A DNA stretch of 64,000 bases from Adiantum capillus-veneris (Eukaryota > Streptophyta > Polypodiopsida > Polypodiales > Pteridaceae). A model generated the notes under the pieces. The model was not told the DNA's origin. It saw only the letters and a list, made by a program, of their open reading frames with translations, and made no database searches. Below are positions 1-11,129 of this stretch, piece by piece. The stretch covers positions 92,308,842-92,372,841 of the forward strand of contig CM043953.1 in the NCBI GenBank assembly GCA_014529385.2, in the 5' to 3' direction. The translations under genes were made by a program, and so were the position numbers. Every line of letters begins with the position of its first letter. The first letter of the stretch is position 1.

Positions 1-846
1 AAAGATACCAGATACAATCACAAATTGGAGTAGAAGCTTCGCTCATAGGAGAAACTTACACAGCAAAAATAGAAGAAAAAGAGTGAGGAATTTGGCAAAA
101 TGGACAGCGCAATCGCGTCCGGAACGGCCCAAAACCCTAGTCTACAATGTCAAAGTGCTCAAATCCGACCTCGGAGGAGCAGTTTAGGGCCAAAACAGGC
201 TCCAAAAACACAAAAACACACCTGCGGCTGTTCCTCCTCTTCTCTCCACGTTTTTTCTGGTCTTCTCTCTGTTTTTTCAGTTCCCACACTTAGATTTATT
301 AGTTGGGCACCCGTGGCCTTTTAGATGACCTCAAACGGACCCCGAACAGGCCAAAAACTGACCTCGCAGTGCATAGTTGTCACCTTTTTGCATCATCCGC
401 ACACCTGGCACTCAACATTTTTCAATAATGCGTCTCGCAACCACGTGAAGTGGCCCCAAAAGATGGTCCTCATGATGACCTTTCTACATAGTTCTCACAA
501 GAAAACACTCACGTCGTGTCCGTACTTCTCCGTGTGCAAGTATTGACCCCGTTCGATCTCCCGACGCCACTCGATGCCATCTGGCGCACCTGCTTACCTC
601 ATGTGGTCGGCCCGTGGATATCTTCCTCGAGAAGTTTTACGCGCTACCAACTCGTCCTTATTGTAGAAAAAACACACTGGTACTGATAATAGTGAAAATT
701 GCTGCACTATGTACACCCTGTTCTACTTGTACACACGTGGGCCCTATGTAACCACCTGGCTATGGAAATTGGGTAATCCTTTATTCGATGCACCATGCAT
801 GTGTATGTACATATGCTCAATCCCTTGCTCAAAAAAACTCGTGACA
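1..846 (-). repeat. LTR of Tat-like Ty3/Gypsy element, inverted copy
   Basis: On the minus strand this begins TGTCA at 846 and runs off the left edge of the window. It is the reverse complement of 2023-2869 over essentially its whole length; for example the opening bases at 1-60 recur inverted at 2810-2869. It lies directly downstream, on the minus strand, of the integrase half at 1603-875, so it is the 3' LTR of that fragment. The two LTRs form an inverted pair around 1.2 kb. Short ORFs inside it are not credible genes. Confidence 0.8.
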
Positions 847-874
847 TAATTTGCCTATCCCCTAGCTTACTAGA

Positions 875-1603
875 TCATTCATGATCAGCAGCAGCAAAAA
901 GCGATATGAGACTCGCAACGTCACAAGTCACCTCATCCTTCACCAACACTCCTTGATCCACATACAGCTCATCTTGCTTGACCATCATCAACCTGGCATG
1001 ATACAATTTAAGACGCAATCCATTTACCCTTGACTTATGTAGAAACCCATCCAGGTTAGCCAACTGATATGTACCATTCGGGAAACACTCCACTACCTTG
1101 AAAGGGCCTTCCCACTTAATTTGAAACTTCTTTTGGAAGGTGTTGTCCAACTTACTGTTGTAGCGCAAAACCAAGTCATGCTTCTTGATACCCTTACTTT
1201 TGACCTTTTCATTTATCTTTGCCAAAGCCCTATCTTGCATCTGCCCATAATGTTCCAATGCACTCATCCTATCCAGCTGAACCTCTTGTAGCTGTAAGAG
1301 CCTCTCTTCGAATGCATCACTAGGCGGCCCAAGCAACTTCTCTAACATCTTGACCACATGCAACTCTACTTCCACAGGCAATAGTGCTTCTTTTCCATAC
1401 ACCAAATGAAATGGAGTAAACCCTGTACCTATCTTCACCGAAGTACGGTAAGCCCATAATGCACTAGGCAATTCCAAATCCCAATTCTTTCCTTGGTGCT
1501 CTGTCACTTTCGAAAGAATTTGTACCAACTCACCATTGAATCTTTCATTTAAGCCATTACACTGTGGGTAATAAGGAGTGGTATGCTGGTGCCTAATCTT
1601 CAT
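875..1603 (-). pseudogene. Ty3/Gypsy integrase, C-terminal half
   Basis: The reading frame opens inside the integrase catalytic core. It shows the YYPQCNGLNERFN motif that carries the catalytic glutamate, then the ALWAYRTS segment, and later the C-terminal part with WEGPFKVVECFPNGTYQLANLDG, the GPF/Y-type module that binds DNA. The zinc-binding domain and the first two catalytic aspartates are missing, so the fragment cannot act alone. It is followed on the minus strand by the LTR 846-1. It supplies the integrase half that the plus-strand element at 4205-8477 lacks, so both probably derive from one family broken by inversion. The ORF itself has no stop, which suggests the rearrangement is fairly recent. 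Confidence 0.85.
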
Positions 1604-2022
1604 CTTTGCACATAAAAAATCTAGTAGTTTAGCTCTAAAGCAAAGTTAGAAACTGTGATTGATGAGTTTATTGTACAGGATGCTACCTTCTTACAAGCTA
1701 ATGATGAATACATAAGCAAAGCTGTGTATGAGAATTTGGGGTTTGCAAATGCCTTGTATGAAGTAGAAGTCCTTGACGGTGAGTCTCTACAGCCTCAAAC
1801 TATGCAGGGTGGGTTTTTCAAAGAACATGTACTTGTAGTACAAGAAGAAAATAAATCATGGGATCAAGAAAATGAATTGGCTAAAGCTCAGGAAGAAGTG
1901 CAGGTGAATGAGTTTAGCCAAATTTAGGTAGACATGCATGAAGATTCAATTATACCTGATACTTTTGCTACTGAACCAAAATTAGAGCAAACTTTTTCAG
2001 ATGTAGATTCTACCATAGACGT
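1604..2022 (+). other. 3' internal end of a Gypsy element, small unknown ORF
   Basis: This segment lies between the inverted integrase half and the plus-strand LTR. The plus-strand frame 1655-1927 is open (90 codons, rich in E, Q and V) and, after one stop, continues in similar style to about 2020. I do not recognise the protein. Its position just before an LTR in the same orientation is that of a 3' internal region, so it may be the tail of a related element. It does not match the 3' end of the minus-strand copy. Confidence 0.4.
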
Positions 2023-2869
2023 TGTCAGGAGTTTTTTTGAGCAAGGGATTGCGCATATGTACATACACATGCATGGTGCATCAAATAAAGGATTACCCAA
2101 TTTCCATAGCCAGGTGGTTGCGTGGGGCCCACGTGTGTACAGGTAGGACAGGGTGTACATAGTGCAGCGATTTTCACTATTATCAGTACCAGTGTGTTTT
2201 TTCTACAATAAGGACGAGTTGGAAGCGCGTAAAACTTCTCGAGGAAGCTATCCGCGGGCCGACGACATGAGGTAAGCAGGTGCGTCAGATGGCATCGAGT
2301 GACGTCAGGAAGTCGAACGGGGTCAATACTTGCACGTAGAGAAGTACGGACACGACGTGGGTGTTCTCTTGTGAGAATTATGCAAAAATTTCATCATGAG
2401 GACCATTTTTTGGGGCCACTTCACGTGGTTGCGAGACGCATTATTGAAAAATGTTGAGTGCCAGGTGTGCGGATGATGCAAAAAGGTGACAACTATGCAC
2501 TGCGAGGTCAGTTTTTGGCCTGTTCGGGGTCCGTTTGAGGTCATCTAAAAGACCACGGGTGCCCAACTAATAAAGCTAAGTGTGGGAACTGAAAAAACAG
2601 AGAGAAGACCAGAAAAAACGTGGAGAGAAGAGGAGAAACAGCCGCAGGTGTATTTTTGGTGTTTTTGGAGCCTGTTTTGGCCCTAAACTGGTCATCCGAG
2701 GTCGGATTTGAGCACTTTGACATTGTAGACTGGGGTTTTGGGCCGTTCCGGACGCGATGGAGCTGTCCATTTTGCCAAATTCCTCACTTTTTTTCTGCTG
2801 TTTTTGCCGTGTAAGTTTCTCCTATGAGCGAAGCTTCTGCTCCAATTTGTGATTGTATCTGGTATCTTT
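2023..2869 (+). repeat. LTR of Tat-like Ty3/Gypsy element
   Basis: It starts TGTCA at 2023 and is the inverted partner of 1-846. The LTR may extend some bases past 2869, because the window edge cuts the other copy and hides the true end; the next CA lies near 2900. It precedes the gag gene of the plus-strand element and so serves as its 5' LTR. No clear tRNA primer site could be fixed downstream. Confidence 0.75.
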
Positions 2870-3094
2870 TACCCATATTGTGTGATCTGTTTGCCCCATT
2901 GGTGTTGGCCCAAGCTCATTTGTATCTAACCATCAGAAGTTCTCCTCTTTTGAGCTGAGTTTTTTGGGGGTGTGTGTGTATGTGTGTCTTTGTGTGGAGT
3001 GGGCAAGTGGATAGTCTCTCTCCTCTCTCCTCTCACTCCATGGGTGTGTTTCCTGTCTCGGACAGGAGGGTTGTGTAAGCCGAGTGGTTCCCCA

Positions 3095-3096
<2 letters not shown>

Positions 3097-3159
<63 letters not shown>

Positions 3160-3170
3160 TGTGTGTGTGT
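3097..3170. repeat. (GT)n microsatellite
   Basis: About 36 GT dinucleotides with one GTAT interruption, in the leader of the Gypsy element. The ORFs that read it as VCVC or HTHT on either strand are artefacts. Confidence 0.97.
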
Positions 3171-4204
3171 ATCTTTCCAAGAGTGTATGTCGGGTCGTTA
3201 TAGAGGCGTTCTGTGTGTTTCCATCCCGCTCACATTCTTTTGGTGCCCCCACTAAGGATCTTCTTCGAGTACCTTCTGCTTCGAGCTTCAAGCTTCGAGA
3301 TTCGGGGCTACAGGTTACAGGTTACAGGTTACAAGGACAGGTACAGGTAGCTGGAGTACAATGATATACTAGCAGTGATGTCACTTGCAGTTGTTGTGGG
3401 TATGCATCACTTGGCGCCTATTTGAGTGCATTGTCTACTGGATAGAACGTTACTTGTGGAAACTGCCATTGTACGCATTTGTGGAGCCATACTTGGTTGT
3501 ATTTGGCAGTCCCAACCATTTCTGAGACTTGGTCTGGAAGATAGTCATTTCTGAGACTTGACTATACGCGATTTGCATTAGCCTTCGTGTGAGGGTCGAT
3601 AGCGTGAGGTTTTTATTGAGCTGGGGGATTCTCAAATGTGGAGATCCTTTCGGTGATACAAGTAGCTAGAGAACCCTTTTCGTGACCTTGCCATAGGCTA
3701 TGTACTAGTGATTCCTACTTGATGCTCGAGTTCTATTGTTGGCAGTCTATGCTTACACATACAGTCTATATTTTGGGTTCTTACTGCTCTACTTCTGGGG
3801 AAACTCTGTCGAAATTTTCCCAAGTTATGATGGCTGGTTTTTTGTCTTTTGAGCCATTTATGCTGTTATGCTGTTGAAATTTTGGCAAAATCAGAGGTTA
3901 AGTCAGGTGTGCCTTCTTGGGAGCTTCATGGTTGGCTTTAATGGATGATCAAAATGGCCCTCAATTCACTCCATTTCATTTAAATCAAAGAATCCAGATA
4001 AATGTTCATGTGTCCAGGAAGATTTTTTTCCAGCAGCGCATAGTCTTTATGTTCGGGCCAAGAAGATTACGAGAGATCTTGGAATGTCCTTTGCCTGTTG
4101 TAATTCCGATGATTAACTATGAAAACTCATTTGATGTGCATGTGTTTGTCCTTATCTAAAGTTGAGCTCCATTGAAGTTTCTGGGGATTGGGTAGTCAAA
4201 AGTT
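3171..4204 (+). other. Gypsy leader region, no clear gene
   Basis: Untranslated-type leader between the LTR and gag. It holds a short tandem repeat of GGTTACA at about 3308-3333. The open frame 3917-4159 shows no known motif, and I do not call it a gene. Confidence 0.5.
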
Positions 4205-5215
4205 TTGGGTTCTTGTACGTGTGTTCAAAGGGGTTCTCAAACCATTGTAACTTGGGTAGCCATGGCTTTCTCTTATCCGGAGTTTCATGGAAGAAGTGAT
4301 GAAGATGTGGAAGATTTTCTGGAAAAGATGGAGGTTGCCTGCATTAGCAACCAGATTCATGACCTTGCGCAGATGTTACGTCTTCTCCAAATTTGTTTGA
4401 AGAGTGATGCACGAGTCTGGTCCAAAACATTTGAAGAGGAGTTGCGTGCAGTGGATCCACCTGTAAGATTGCGTCGGGACAATCTAAGGCATGGGTTGGA
4501 AGTGGAGTTTGTGAAGATAGAAGATCCTGACAAAGTGTGGCAAGAAGTACAAGGTTTGGTGCAAAAGGAAGGTGAGCCAGTAGATGCGTACATACGTAAG
4601 TTCTCATTGGCATGGGAGCGGATGTGTAAGGCCTTAGCACCACAGGTACCCCCGCCTGACATGATGAACAAGGACAGGTTCTTGGCTGGTCTTTGGGAGA
4701 ATATACGTTGGAGAGTGGAGCTAAAGAAGCCTAGGACATATGAAGATGCACTAGAGGTAGCAAGGAACAAAGAGTGGAAGTTGAGGAAAATGAGCCAGTT
4801 AGGGGTGGAGTCTTTGCCCATGAGGTCTGAATTTCATCTTATAGAGTCTTTACAAGGTCGCATGTCAGGGGTTCATCATGAACTAGTGGTTCCTGTTACT
4901 ACTCAGGTTATGCCAGCAGTGGTCACTACGTCGGTGCAAGCTGATGGGCTAAGGCAAGACATGAGGCAAGTGGTAGATTTGATGAAGAATCTCAGCCTAA
5001 ACATGCTAGGTCAAGTGGGAAATAATCGAGGTCGAGGGAGGTTTGCAAATCAGCGAGGAGGTGAAGAAAGGCCTAGGAATGGTGTTGGACAAATCAATGG
5101 TAGGTACTAGAGGCAGACGCCCACATGTTATAATTGTGGAGAGTTGGGTCACATCAGCCCGCAATGTGATAAGCCACCAAGGATGGGGGGAGACATGTAT
5201 CCATTGCCAAGATAG
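4205..5215 (+). pseudogene. gag: gag (capsid and zinc knuckle) of Tat-like element
   Basis: The first part (from about codon 20) is a retrotransposon Gag capsid region: FSYPEFHGRSDEDVEDFLEK near the start, then the KVWQEVQGLVQKEGEPVDAY segment typical of plant Gypsy gag, then a basic, glycine-rich tail. A stop at 5108 interrupts it, and in the same frame at 5126-5172 lies a zinc knuckle, CYNCGELGHISPQC (CX2CX4HX4C), which binds RNA. A second stop follows at 5213. Gag would form the virus-like particle around the element's RNA. The methionine codon at about 4262 (before AFSYPEF) is as likely a start as 4205. Confidence 0.85.
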
Positions 5216-6088
5216 GTGCTAACTAGGTCAAATGATTATGGCATCGAAATTAAGGGAGACGAAGGAACTAGTGGACTGACCCATGAGGAAAAGGGAAAGA
5301 CAAAAGTGCTAAGTGTAGTCACCTTGGAGAAGGCATCAAAGCTAGAGGATACATTAGTGATGCCTATTGGGAAGAGGACCATAGAGGATAAGGAAGGAAG
5401 AAGTGCCTCAGGTCCTAGTAAGAAGAAAGGAAAGAGCCATGAAGGCGAGGATGTCAAGGCCAAGAGGAAAAGGAGAGCTCGTCGAAAGTTTCATGTTTAA
5501 GATTTTCCACTAGGGGATGGGCAATTAAGCTATGACTTGAAGGAGGATCTGACGATCAGGAAGGCAGATGTTACTTTTGGGCAGATTATAGAGATGGTGC
5601 CTAAGCTAAAGCGACAGTGGAAGAGGATGGTTAACCCAATGGAGAAAGAGCCAGAGAGAGGTTCAGTAAAGGTGTTGGCAATGGATGAGCTACCAGACAT
5701 TTGTCCAATAGTGGATGTGTGGCATAAAAGGAAAAATTTGGGACAAGGTTATGTGGAAGGCGGAGCCCAAATATGCGTCATAACACACTCATGCGTTGAG
5801 AAGATGGGTCTCACAGTGGCTGGGGTGTCAAGGTTTCAGATCAGATTGGCAAACCATCAAAAAGTAAAATGCTTGGGCGTTGTAAAGATCTTAGAAGTGG
5901 AGGCATATGATGCAAAGGCAGTGGTTGATTTTCATGTGATGCCAGCAGGGTTGGGATCATATCCTATTATACTCGGCAGACCATGGTTACGTGCAGTGGG
6001 AGCTGCTCAAGATTGGCAACATGGTACGATTAGCCTCTATGGAAAGACAGGTACCAAGAAGCTTTATAATATGGACACAAGGAAATGA
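5216..6088 (+). pseudogene. gag-pol linker and retropepsin of Tat-like element
   Basis: Same frame as gag. The first part (to the stop at 5498) is a charged, lysine-rich linker. The second (5537-6088) contains a retropepsin-like fold: VEGGAQICVIT at the place of the active-site loop, then VMPAGLGSYPIILGRPWL, where the ILGRPWL strand is typical of plant Gypsy proteases. The active-site motif reads EGGA rather than the expected DGGA or DTGA, so the catalytic aspartate seems replaced by glutamate. A stop at 6086 separates it from the RT. It would have cut the gag-pol polyprotein. Confidence 0.75.
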
Positions 6089-6142
6089 TTAGAGGAGCTT
6101 TATGAAGATGAGGATGAGTCTAGTGATGAAGACTCTTCCACG

Positions 6143-7537
6143 GTGACAGATGAGGATAGTGATAGCACTACCAAGAGTGATGAGGATGCTGATGTTGCAT
6201 TTCTTTTGATGGACAAAGAAATCCAGGAGTTTGGTTTAGTTGCATTTGCGAATGAGGTTGAAGATGAAAGTGAAGGGCCTTATGAAGTGATTGAAGGGCT
6301 GATGCAAACCAAGGTTGAGTTGTCAAAGAAGCAGGAATTGATGACACAAATGATCAGTGGAGACCTCTCAGCTATGGAGAAGCATATATATTTGCACATG
6401 CTGGCTAGTTTTCCTGATTTGTTCATTACTTCATATGCAGAGATTAGAGGGTTCAAGGGCGAAGAGATGCATATAGAGCTAAAAGAAGGTGCTAAGACAG
6501 TGCGGCAAAGGCTAAGAAGGATGGGTCAAGAGAAAATGGAAGCCTTGTGAGAAGAGGTGGACAAGTTATTGAAGGTAGGGTTCATAGTCCCTGTGGAGAC
6601 CACAGAATGGGTGAATCTAGTTGTAGTCAGTCCAAAGAAGGATGGGAAGTGGAGAATTTGTGTAGATTTTAAACCCTTAAACGCAGCCACTAAGAAGAAC
6701 CCATATCCTCTTCCATTCATTGATCAGATCTTGGATTCAGTGGCAGGTTATCAGAGGTACAGTGTGTGTGATGGTTTTTCAGGCTATTTTCAATTGAAGA
6801 TTGCTCTTAAAGACCGCACAAAGACAACTTTTATTACGCCATGGGGCTGCTATTGCTACACAGTATTGCCATTTGGGTTGTCAAATGGACCTTCCTTCTA
6901 TCAAGAGAGATCAAATTGGGTGTTGGAACCATTCATTGGTAGTTGTGTTAAATCTTTTATGGATGACTTCTGTGTTTATAGCAGTAGGGTTGAACACCAT
7001 GAGAAGCTGCAGATGGTATTGGCTCGATATGATGAATGTGGAGGACAACTAAATCCAAAGAAATGTCATCTAGCACAACCAAGGGTGAAGTTATTGGGCC
7101 ACATGGTGTCACAAAATTGCATTGAAGCTGATCCAGACAAGGTTAAGTCTATTATTCTTCTTCCATCACCTACGAGTACGAAGCAATTGGCAACCTTTAT
7201 ACAAAAAGTGAAGTACATGGCAAGGTTTATTCCATTGTCTTCTCAGATTCTTTATCCATTACAACAAGTGGCAAAGCATGATCCATTGCAATGGGATGAA
7301 AACTGTGAAGAAGTGTTTCAAGAGGTGAAAGAGGTGTTAGGGGGGTTGTCAGCCATGCAGGCTCCTGATTGGGAGCAAGTGTTTTATGTAAATCCATCAG
7401 TAGGGGAGGATGCCATTGGAGCCATGCTATTGCAAAAGGGGAAGGGCAGCCATTATATGAGGCCAGTGTATTGTGCAAGCCGTGTGAAGCTGGTAGCAGA
7501 GAGAAAATTCTCGGAAGTAGAGCTAGTGAGTGGCTAG
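6143..7537 (+). pseudogene. pol: Reverse transcriptase and RNase H of Tat-like element
   Basis: After an acidic lead-in and a stop at 6548, the RT palm starts near 6557. It shows VVVSPKKDGKWRICVDF, the YPLPFIDQILDSVAG helix, CDGFSGYFQLKIA, LPFGLSNGPSFYQ and the catalytic FMDDFCVYS (FMDD in place of YMDD). The connection domain follows, then a degraded RNase H in which the usual active-site segment reads FYVNPSVGEDAIGAMLL. The frame ends at 7535 and coding seems to move to another frame near 7530. This enzyme copies element RNA into DNA in virus-like particles. Confidence 0.9.
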
Positions 7538-8309
7538 TGTAATATTTTCTTGTCGACGATTTCGTCATTACTTGCTACCACGACCTTTTGTTTTCTTGAC
7601 GAGTTATGCCTTTTTGCCACAATTGATTAATGGCACTAACATGTCAAATGTGGTCAAGAAAAGGTTAATTGAGCTTCAAGAATTTGAGTTCTCTTTTCTA
7701 GTGGAAGATAGTACAAGGGCTACCCTAGATGATTTGTTGACCTACAAGGAGAATCCCCTTATTGTTAAGGAAGAGGTGGTGAGAAAGGTAGTTGAAGAAG
7801 TGCCACAGATCAGCAATGCACATGTGTTGTTCTTTGATGGTTCATACAGAAAGAGCCATGATGCGGCTTCAGGGGGTATAGAACTTTATGATCCAGAGGG
7901 GAAGCTAGTATGCAAGAGAGGGTTCAAATTGGATGCTCATAGTAACAATGAGGCTGAATATGCTACTCTGGAAGCTGGATTACACATTTGTTTGAAGCAT
8001 GGGGTTCGAAGGTTGAGCATAAAAGGTGATGCCTTGTTAGTGGTGAAGCAAGTGCTGGGTGTGTGGAAGAGCAAGAACACCTCATTGAAGGAAATGTGCT
8101 TCAGAATTAAAGGCCTGTTAAAAAATTTCGAAGCATGGAGCATCAGACACATTGAACGTGCTCTAAATGGAGAGGCACATGAAGCAGCTCAAAGCATGAT
8201 TGGGGAGCTATATGTGTTGAGGACCACTTTACCTCTTTATCATGGCCGGGAAAGTTTGGCTCAAGAAGAGGAGTTTTTGCTAACAGGAATCATTCCAAAG
8301 GAGATTTAG
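7530..8309 (+). pseudogene. Archaeal-type second RNase H (aRNH) of Tat-like element
   Basis: Frame changes relative to the RT at about 7530. After the tail of the first RNase H, residues about 100-230 form a second RNase H with FFDGSYRKSHDAASGG (first acidic residue), NNEAEYATLEAGL (glutamate on the helix), KGDALLVVKQVLG (aspartate) and RALNGEAHEAA near the end. This pattern is the archaeal/plant-type RNase H that Tat elements carry besides their usual RNase H. It supports the lineage call and would help remove RNA from the RNA-DNA hybrid. It ends in TAG at 8307. Confidence 0.8.
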
Positions 8310-8477
8310 AAGTCTAAGAAGTATGGCTTTGTGCGTAGAGCATACATGTACAAATTGATTGGTGATGTCTTATACATGAAAAGGGCTGATCTCGTGTTGC
8401 GACGTGTACCTTGGCGGGAGGAGCTTTACTGAGTGTTGGAAGAGAATCATGAAGGCGCATGTGGTGGCCATTTTTCT
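8310..8477 (+). pseudogene. Integrase N-terminal fragment, cut at 8477
   Basis: In the frame of the preceding RNase H, after a stop, the sequence reads DVLYMKRADLVLRRVPWREE and then, after another stop, HEGACGGHFS. This is the first half of the HHCC zinc-binding domain of a Gypsy integrase. At 8477-8478 the similarity ends and sequence that codes a gag-like protein on the other strand starts, marking a rearrangement junction. Confidence 0.7.
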
Positions 8478-9078
8478 CTACTTGTCCTCGGATATCTACG
8501 TAGTCCAGTAGACTTGAACTCTGTTCTTGATAAATTTCATACTCCTCATAACGTGCTTGCACAATAGCTTCTTTGAAATACTCCCAGTTGCCGTTGCAGG
8601 CTCTGGTAACCTCTTGAATCTGCTCCTTCACATCTGAACTCACTAACTACTCAAAATATTCGATCATCAATTCTTCTGGTATCCCTCTTACCTTGGTCTC
8701 CAGCTCATAGCACTCTAGGTAGCCCTCTGGATCGTATCCATCAAAGAGTTGTCTCTCGTCGTATACTGCATCCAAAGCTTCATCCATTTGATTTTTCTTC
8801 TTTACGGTCTCTATCTCAAGCAGAGATCCTTGAACCAATTCAAGCATCTTTGCAAAATCTGGAAGTGTTGACTTATCATCAAAATCGTTCGCACTTAATT
8901 CTGCAATCATCTTCATCATCTGCTCTAAATTCTCCATGTTTACCTCCCACCCCGCCTCGTTTCGCGTCGGGCTCACCAAAGATGTCGGGGGATATGTGTT
9001 CGCTACGTGAGCCGGGCAGGCGTTGGGCCTCTGGCTGTGGGAGGTGAGAAAGAGAAAGAACAAAAACAATTGATGCAA
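8478..9078 (-). pseudogene. Gag-like fragment of another retroelement
   Basis: On the minus strand two frames join at about 8645: one from 9078 to 8647 and one continuing to about 8478. A likely start is the methionine at about 8938 (MENLEQMMKMIAELSAND). Visible parts are an acidic helical stretch (ALDAVYDERQLFDGYDPEGY) and then SSDVKEQIQEVTRACNGNWE with EEYEIYQEQ, which look like a retrotransposon Gag helical region. I see no zinc knuckle, which would lie beyond the junction. It could also be an unrelated structural ORF. The junction with the Tat-like integrase shows it is truncated. Confidence 0.45.
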
Positions 9079-11129
9079 CTGACTTTGGTAATCACCGTAA
9101 TCATCAATTAATTGATTAATATGTTTGAGTACAACTTAATCTTTAGCCAAGGCGGTCTATTAACAGCGCCGTCACTTGGATCATATGCTGACTAGGAGTT
9201 TAAGCTCCCACTTTATAGAATTAATCGGGCCGTTTAGGACACCGAGTTTAACAGAATGATTAATCAAACATTAGCTGATGACAATGATGGAAACTCCCAC
9301 ATGTCGCTTTATCTACCTCTTCTACTTTCAAGATTCTGCAAACCTCATGTAAGTTCGCTGTGTCGATCATCGTGCTTCAATAATAACCAACAGTGCTGCA
9401 ACTTCCTGTTCTATATGCTTCGCCGTCGTTTCGACCAGGACTTGGCTTGCTCAAGCCTCGACAAACTCTTCTCGACCTTGATTTGCTTTAATCACTTCAC
9501 GCTTTGCTTGCTCGATTAAACCTCGAAAAGCTTCTCTTTGATTGCTTGCCTCGACAAGACTCTTCTCGAACCTGGCTTGCACTAACCAAGCTCTGCTTTT
9601 ACTTGTAATCCTCTTCTCGCCTTGGCTTGCTTCTTGTTCATGCTCGAGAGAGAGAGAGGAAAGCTTGCTTGCCTCAAGGACGAGAGCGAGAGAGAATCCT
9701 TGCTTCGTGATGGTCGTAGCCAAAGACGAAAACGAGGTTGCCTTGCGAAACCCCTCCTTCTTCTCTTCTCCTTCTTTATTTCTTCTTTTCTTCTTCTCTT
9801 CTCCTTCTTCTTTCTCTCCACGGCGCACTCCTTTCTTCTTCCCTAACCTAGCATGAGTTCTTTCTTTTTCTTCTCCCCTCCTTAAAAAAACCAAAGTGTC
9901 ATGCTTTCAAAGAGAGGCAACGATAGCGTCGTAGTTGCCCTCCATATTTTTCTCCCTCTTTGCCCACACTAAGAAAAATAATTCACTTTAATTGGTTGGC
10001 CATCCCATGGGCCCCTCCCCTCGAGGTCATGGACGAACACCGACTTTGGACGGCCTTATGGCTTAAGTGAGCGGCCTTTTGACTTGGTTGTCTTTGGGCA
10101 CCATTGAAGGGCATCAGATTTGGCATACCTATCGGCCGAGGCTTTGCCAAGCTTCTCCATTGGGTGGGCTTTTGGCTTTGTAAGGGCACCACATTCGGGC
10201 ATGCATGCTGACTAAAGCATCGCCAAGCACCACAACTTTCCCTAGCAGGCCTTGACTAACAGTATCTTCGTGAATTTGATACCCATATAAGCTCCTTAGC
10301 GCCATACGCCTGAGAGCACTCCCTTCGCACTCGCTGAAAATAGCCCAAAGCTTCTTATCGCATCCGTGTTGGGCACTCCCCTCAATCATTGCATTCCAAG
10401 AGACGTCATTTCAGACACGATGCTGGTTAAGTACTTATGTGTTTCCGTACGGGCACCACATTTAGCGTATTTAACTTCCAAAGCATATCGGTTTGCTGTA
10501 TTCCCTGATTGAAGCTCAAAAACTCCCAGATGGCACTCCGACGGAGCCGACCGAACTGGTACGAAATCAGCCCCCGATGAATCTTTAACGGCCAATAACT
10601 TGGCAAACCGTAACTCCAATCACTGATCTAAAAAGACCGACGCGCTTCAGAAAGTGAGCACTTCAGGTCCGTGCATTCATTTCATTTCTGTCACCTCAGT
10701 TGTAGTTGCCCAATCCGGTACGGATTTGCAATCGACTTAAACTTGAAGCTGTCATAACTTGTTAACCGTAGCTCCAATCGACGAGCCGTAAAGACAGGCT
10801 AGTAGAGAACTTCAAGCACTGCAGTTCTAGGTCATAATCTTTCATCTGTGCTTAGTTCAAGCATACTCATTTTTGGCATCATTAAGGAATCTGTTGGCCC
10901 TTTTAAGCCTCATGTGGCATACATTAATTATTAAACTTGGCATGTTAACAAGCCCTGATCACAACTCACTAAATGTGTAGGCTTCAAAGAAGCTTAGCTT
11001 GCATTTCTCTGCTCTTTTTTCCATCATGGCAGCGGAGTTGCCGAGAGCGCGACCAAGGTAAGTTTGCAATGTACGACTACTGACTTTTTAGATGTTTGAA
11101 TGGCCACTCATAATCTTTGTTGGTTGTAG
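9079..11129. other. Non-coding LTR/leader-like DNA
   Basis: No convincing gene. It probably holds the leader and LTR of the gag-like fragment to its left, but I could not fix LTR ends. 9640-9860 is a pyrimidine-rich stretch (TTC/CTC runs) that produces false ORFs of low complexity on both strands. 10560-10830 contains a diverged direct repeat. Confidence 0.5.
10560..10830. repeat. Diverged direct repeat, two units
   Basis: Two related blocks, about 10575-10660 and 10745-10825, share the order 'AACTTG..AACCGTA(A/G)CTCCAATC..' followed by a GACCGACG- or GACGAGCC-like stretch and then 'CTTCA'. They look like an old tandem duplication in an LTR or leader. Confidence 0.5.

Larger units (their letters stand above)
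2023..8477 (+). mobile_element. Tat-like Ty3/Gypsy retrotransposon, truncated in integrase
   Basis: The order is LTR, about 1.3 kb leader, gag, protease, reverse transcriptase, RNase H, a second archaeal-type RNase H and the start of integrase. The second RNase H between RNase H and integrase is known from the Tat lineage of plant Ty3/Gypsy elements. From gag to RNase H everything lies in one frame, broken by stops at about 5108, 5213, 5498, 6086 and 6548, then a frameshift near 7530. At 8477 the integrase stops within its zinc-binding domain and unrelated minus-strand gag-like DNA begins. The element is dead. Confidence 0.8.

Noticed and set aside
2926-3364. ORFs with poly-HT or poly-VC on both strands
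   Set aside because: Translation of the (GT)n microsatellite.
9451-9894. Lysine/glutamate-rich ORFs, both strands
   Set aside because: Low-complexity purine/pyrimidine stretch; opposite frames are equally open.
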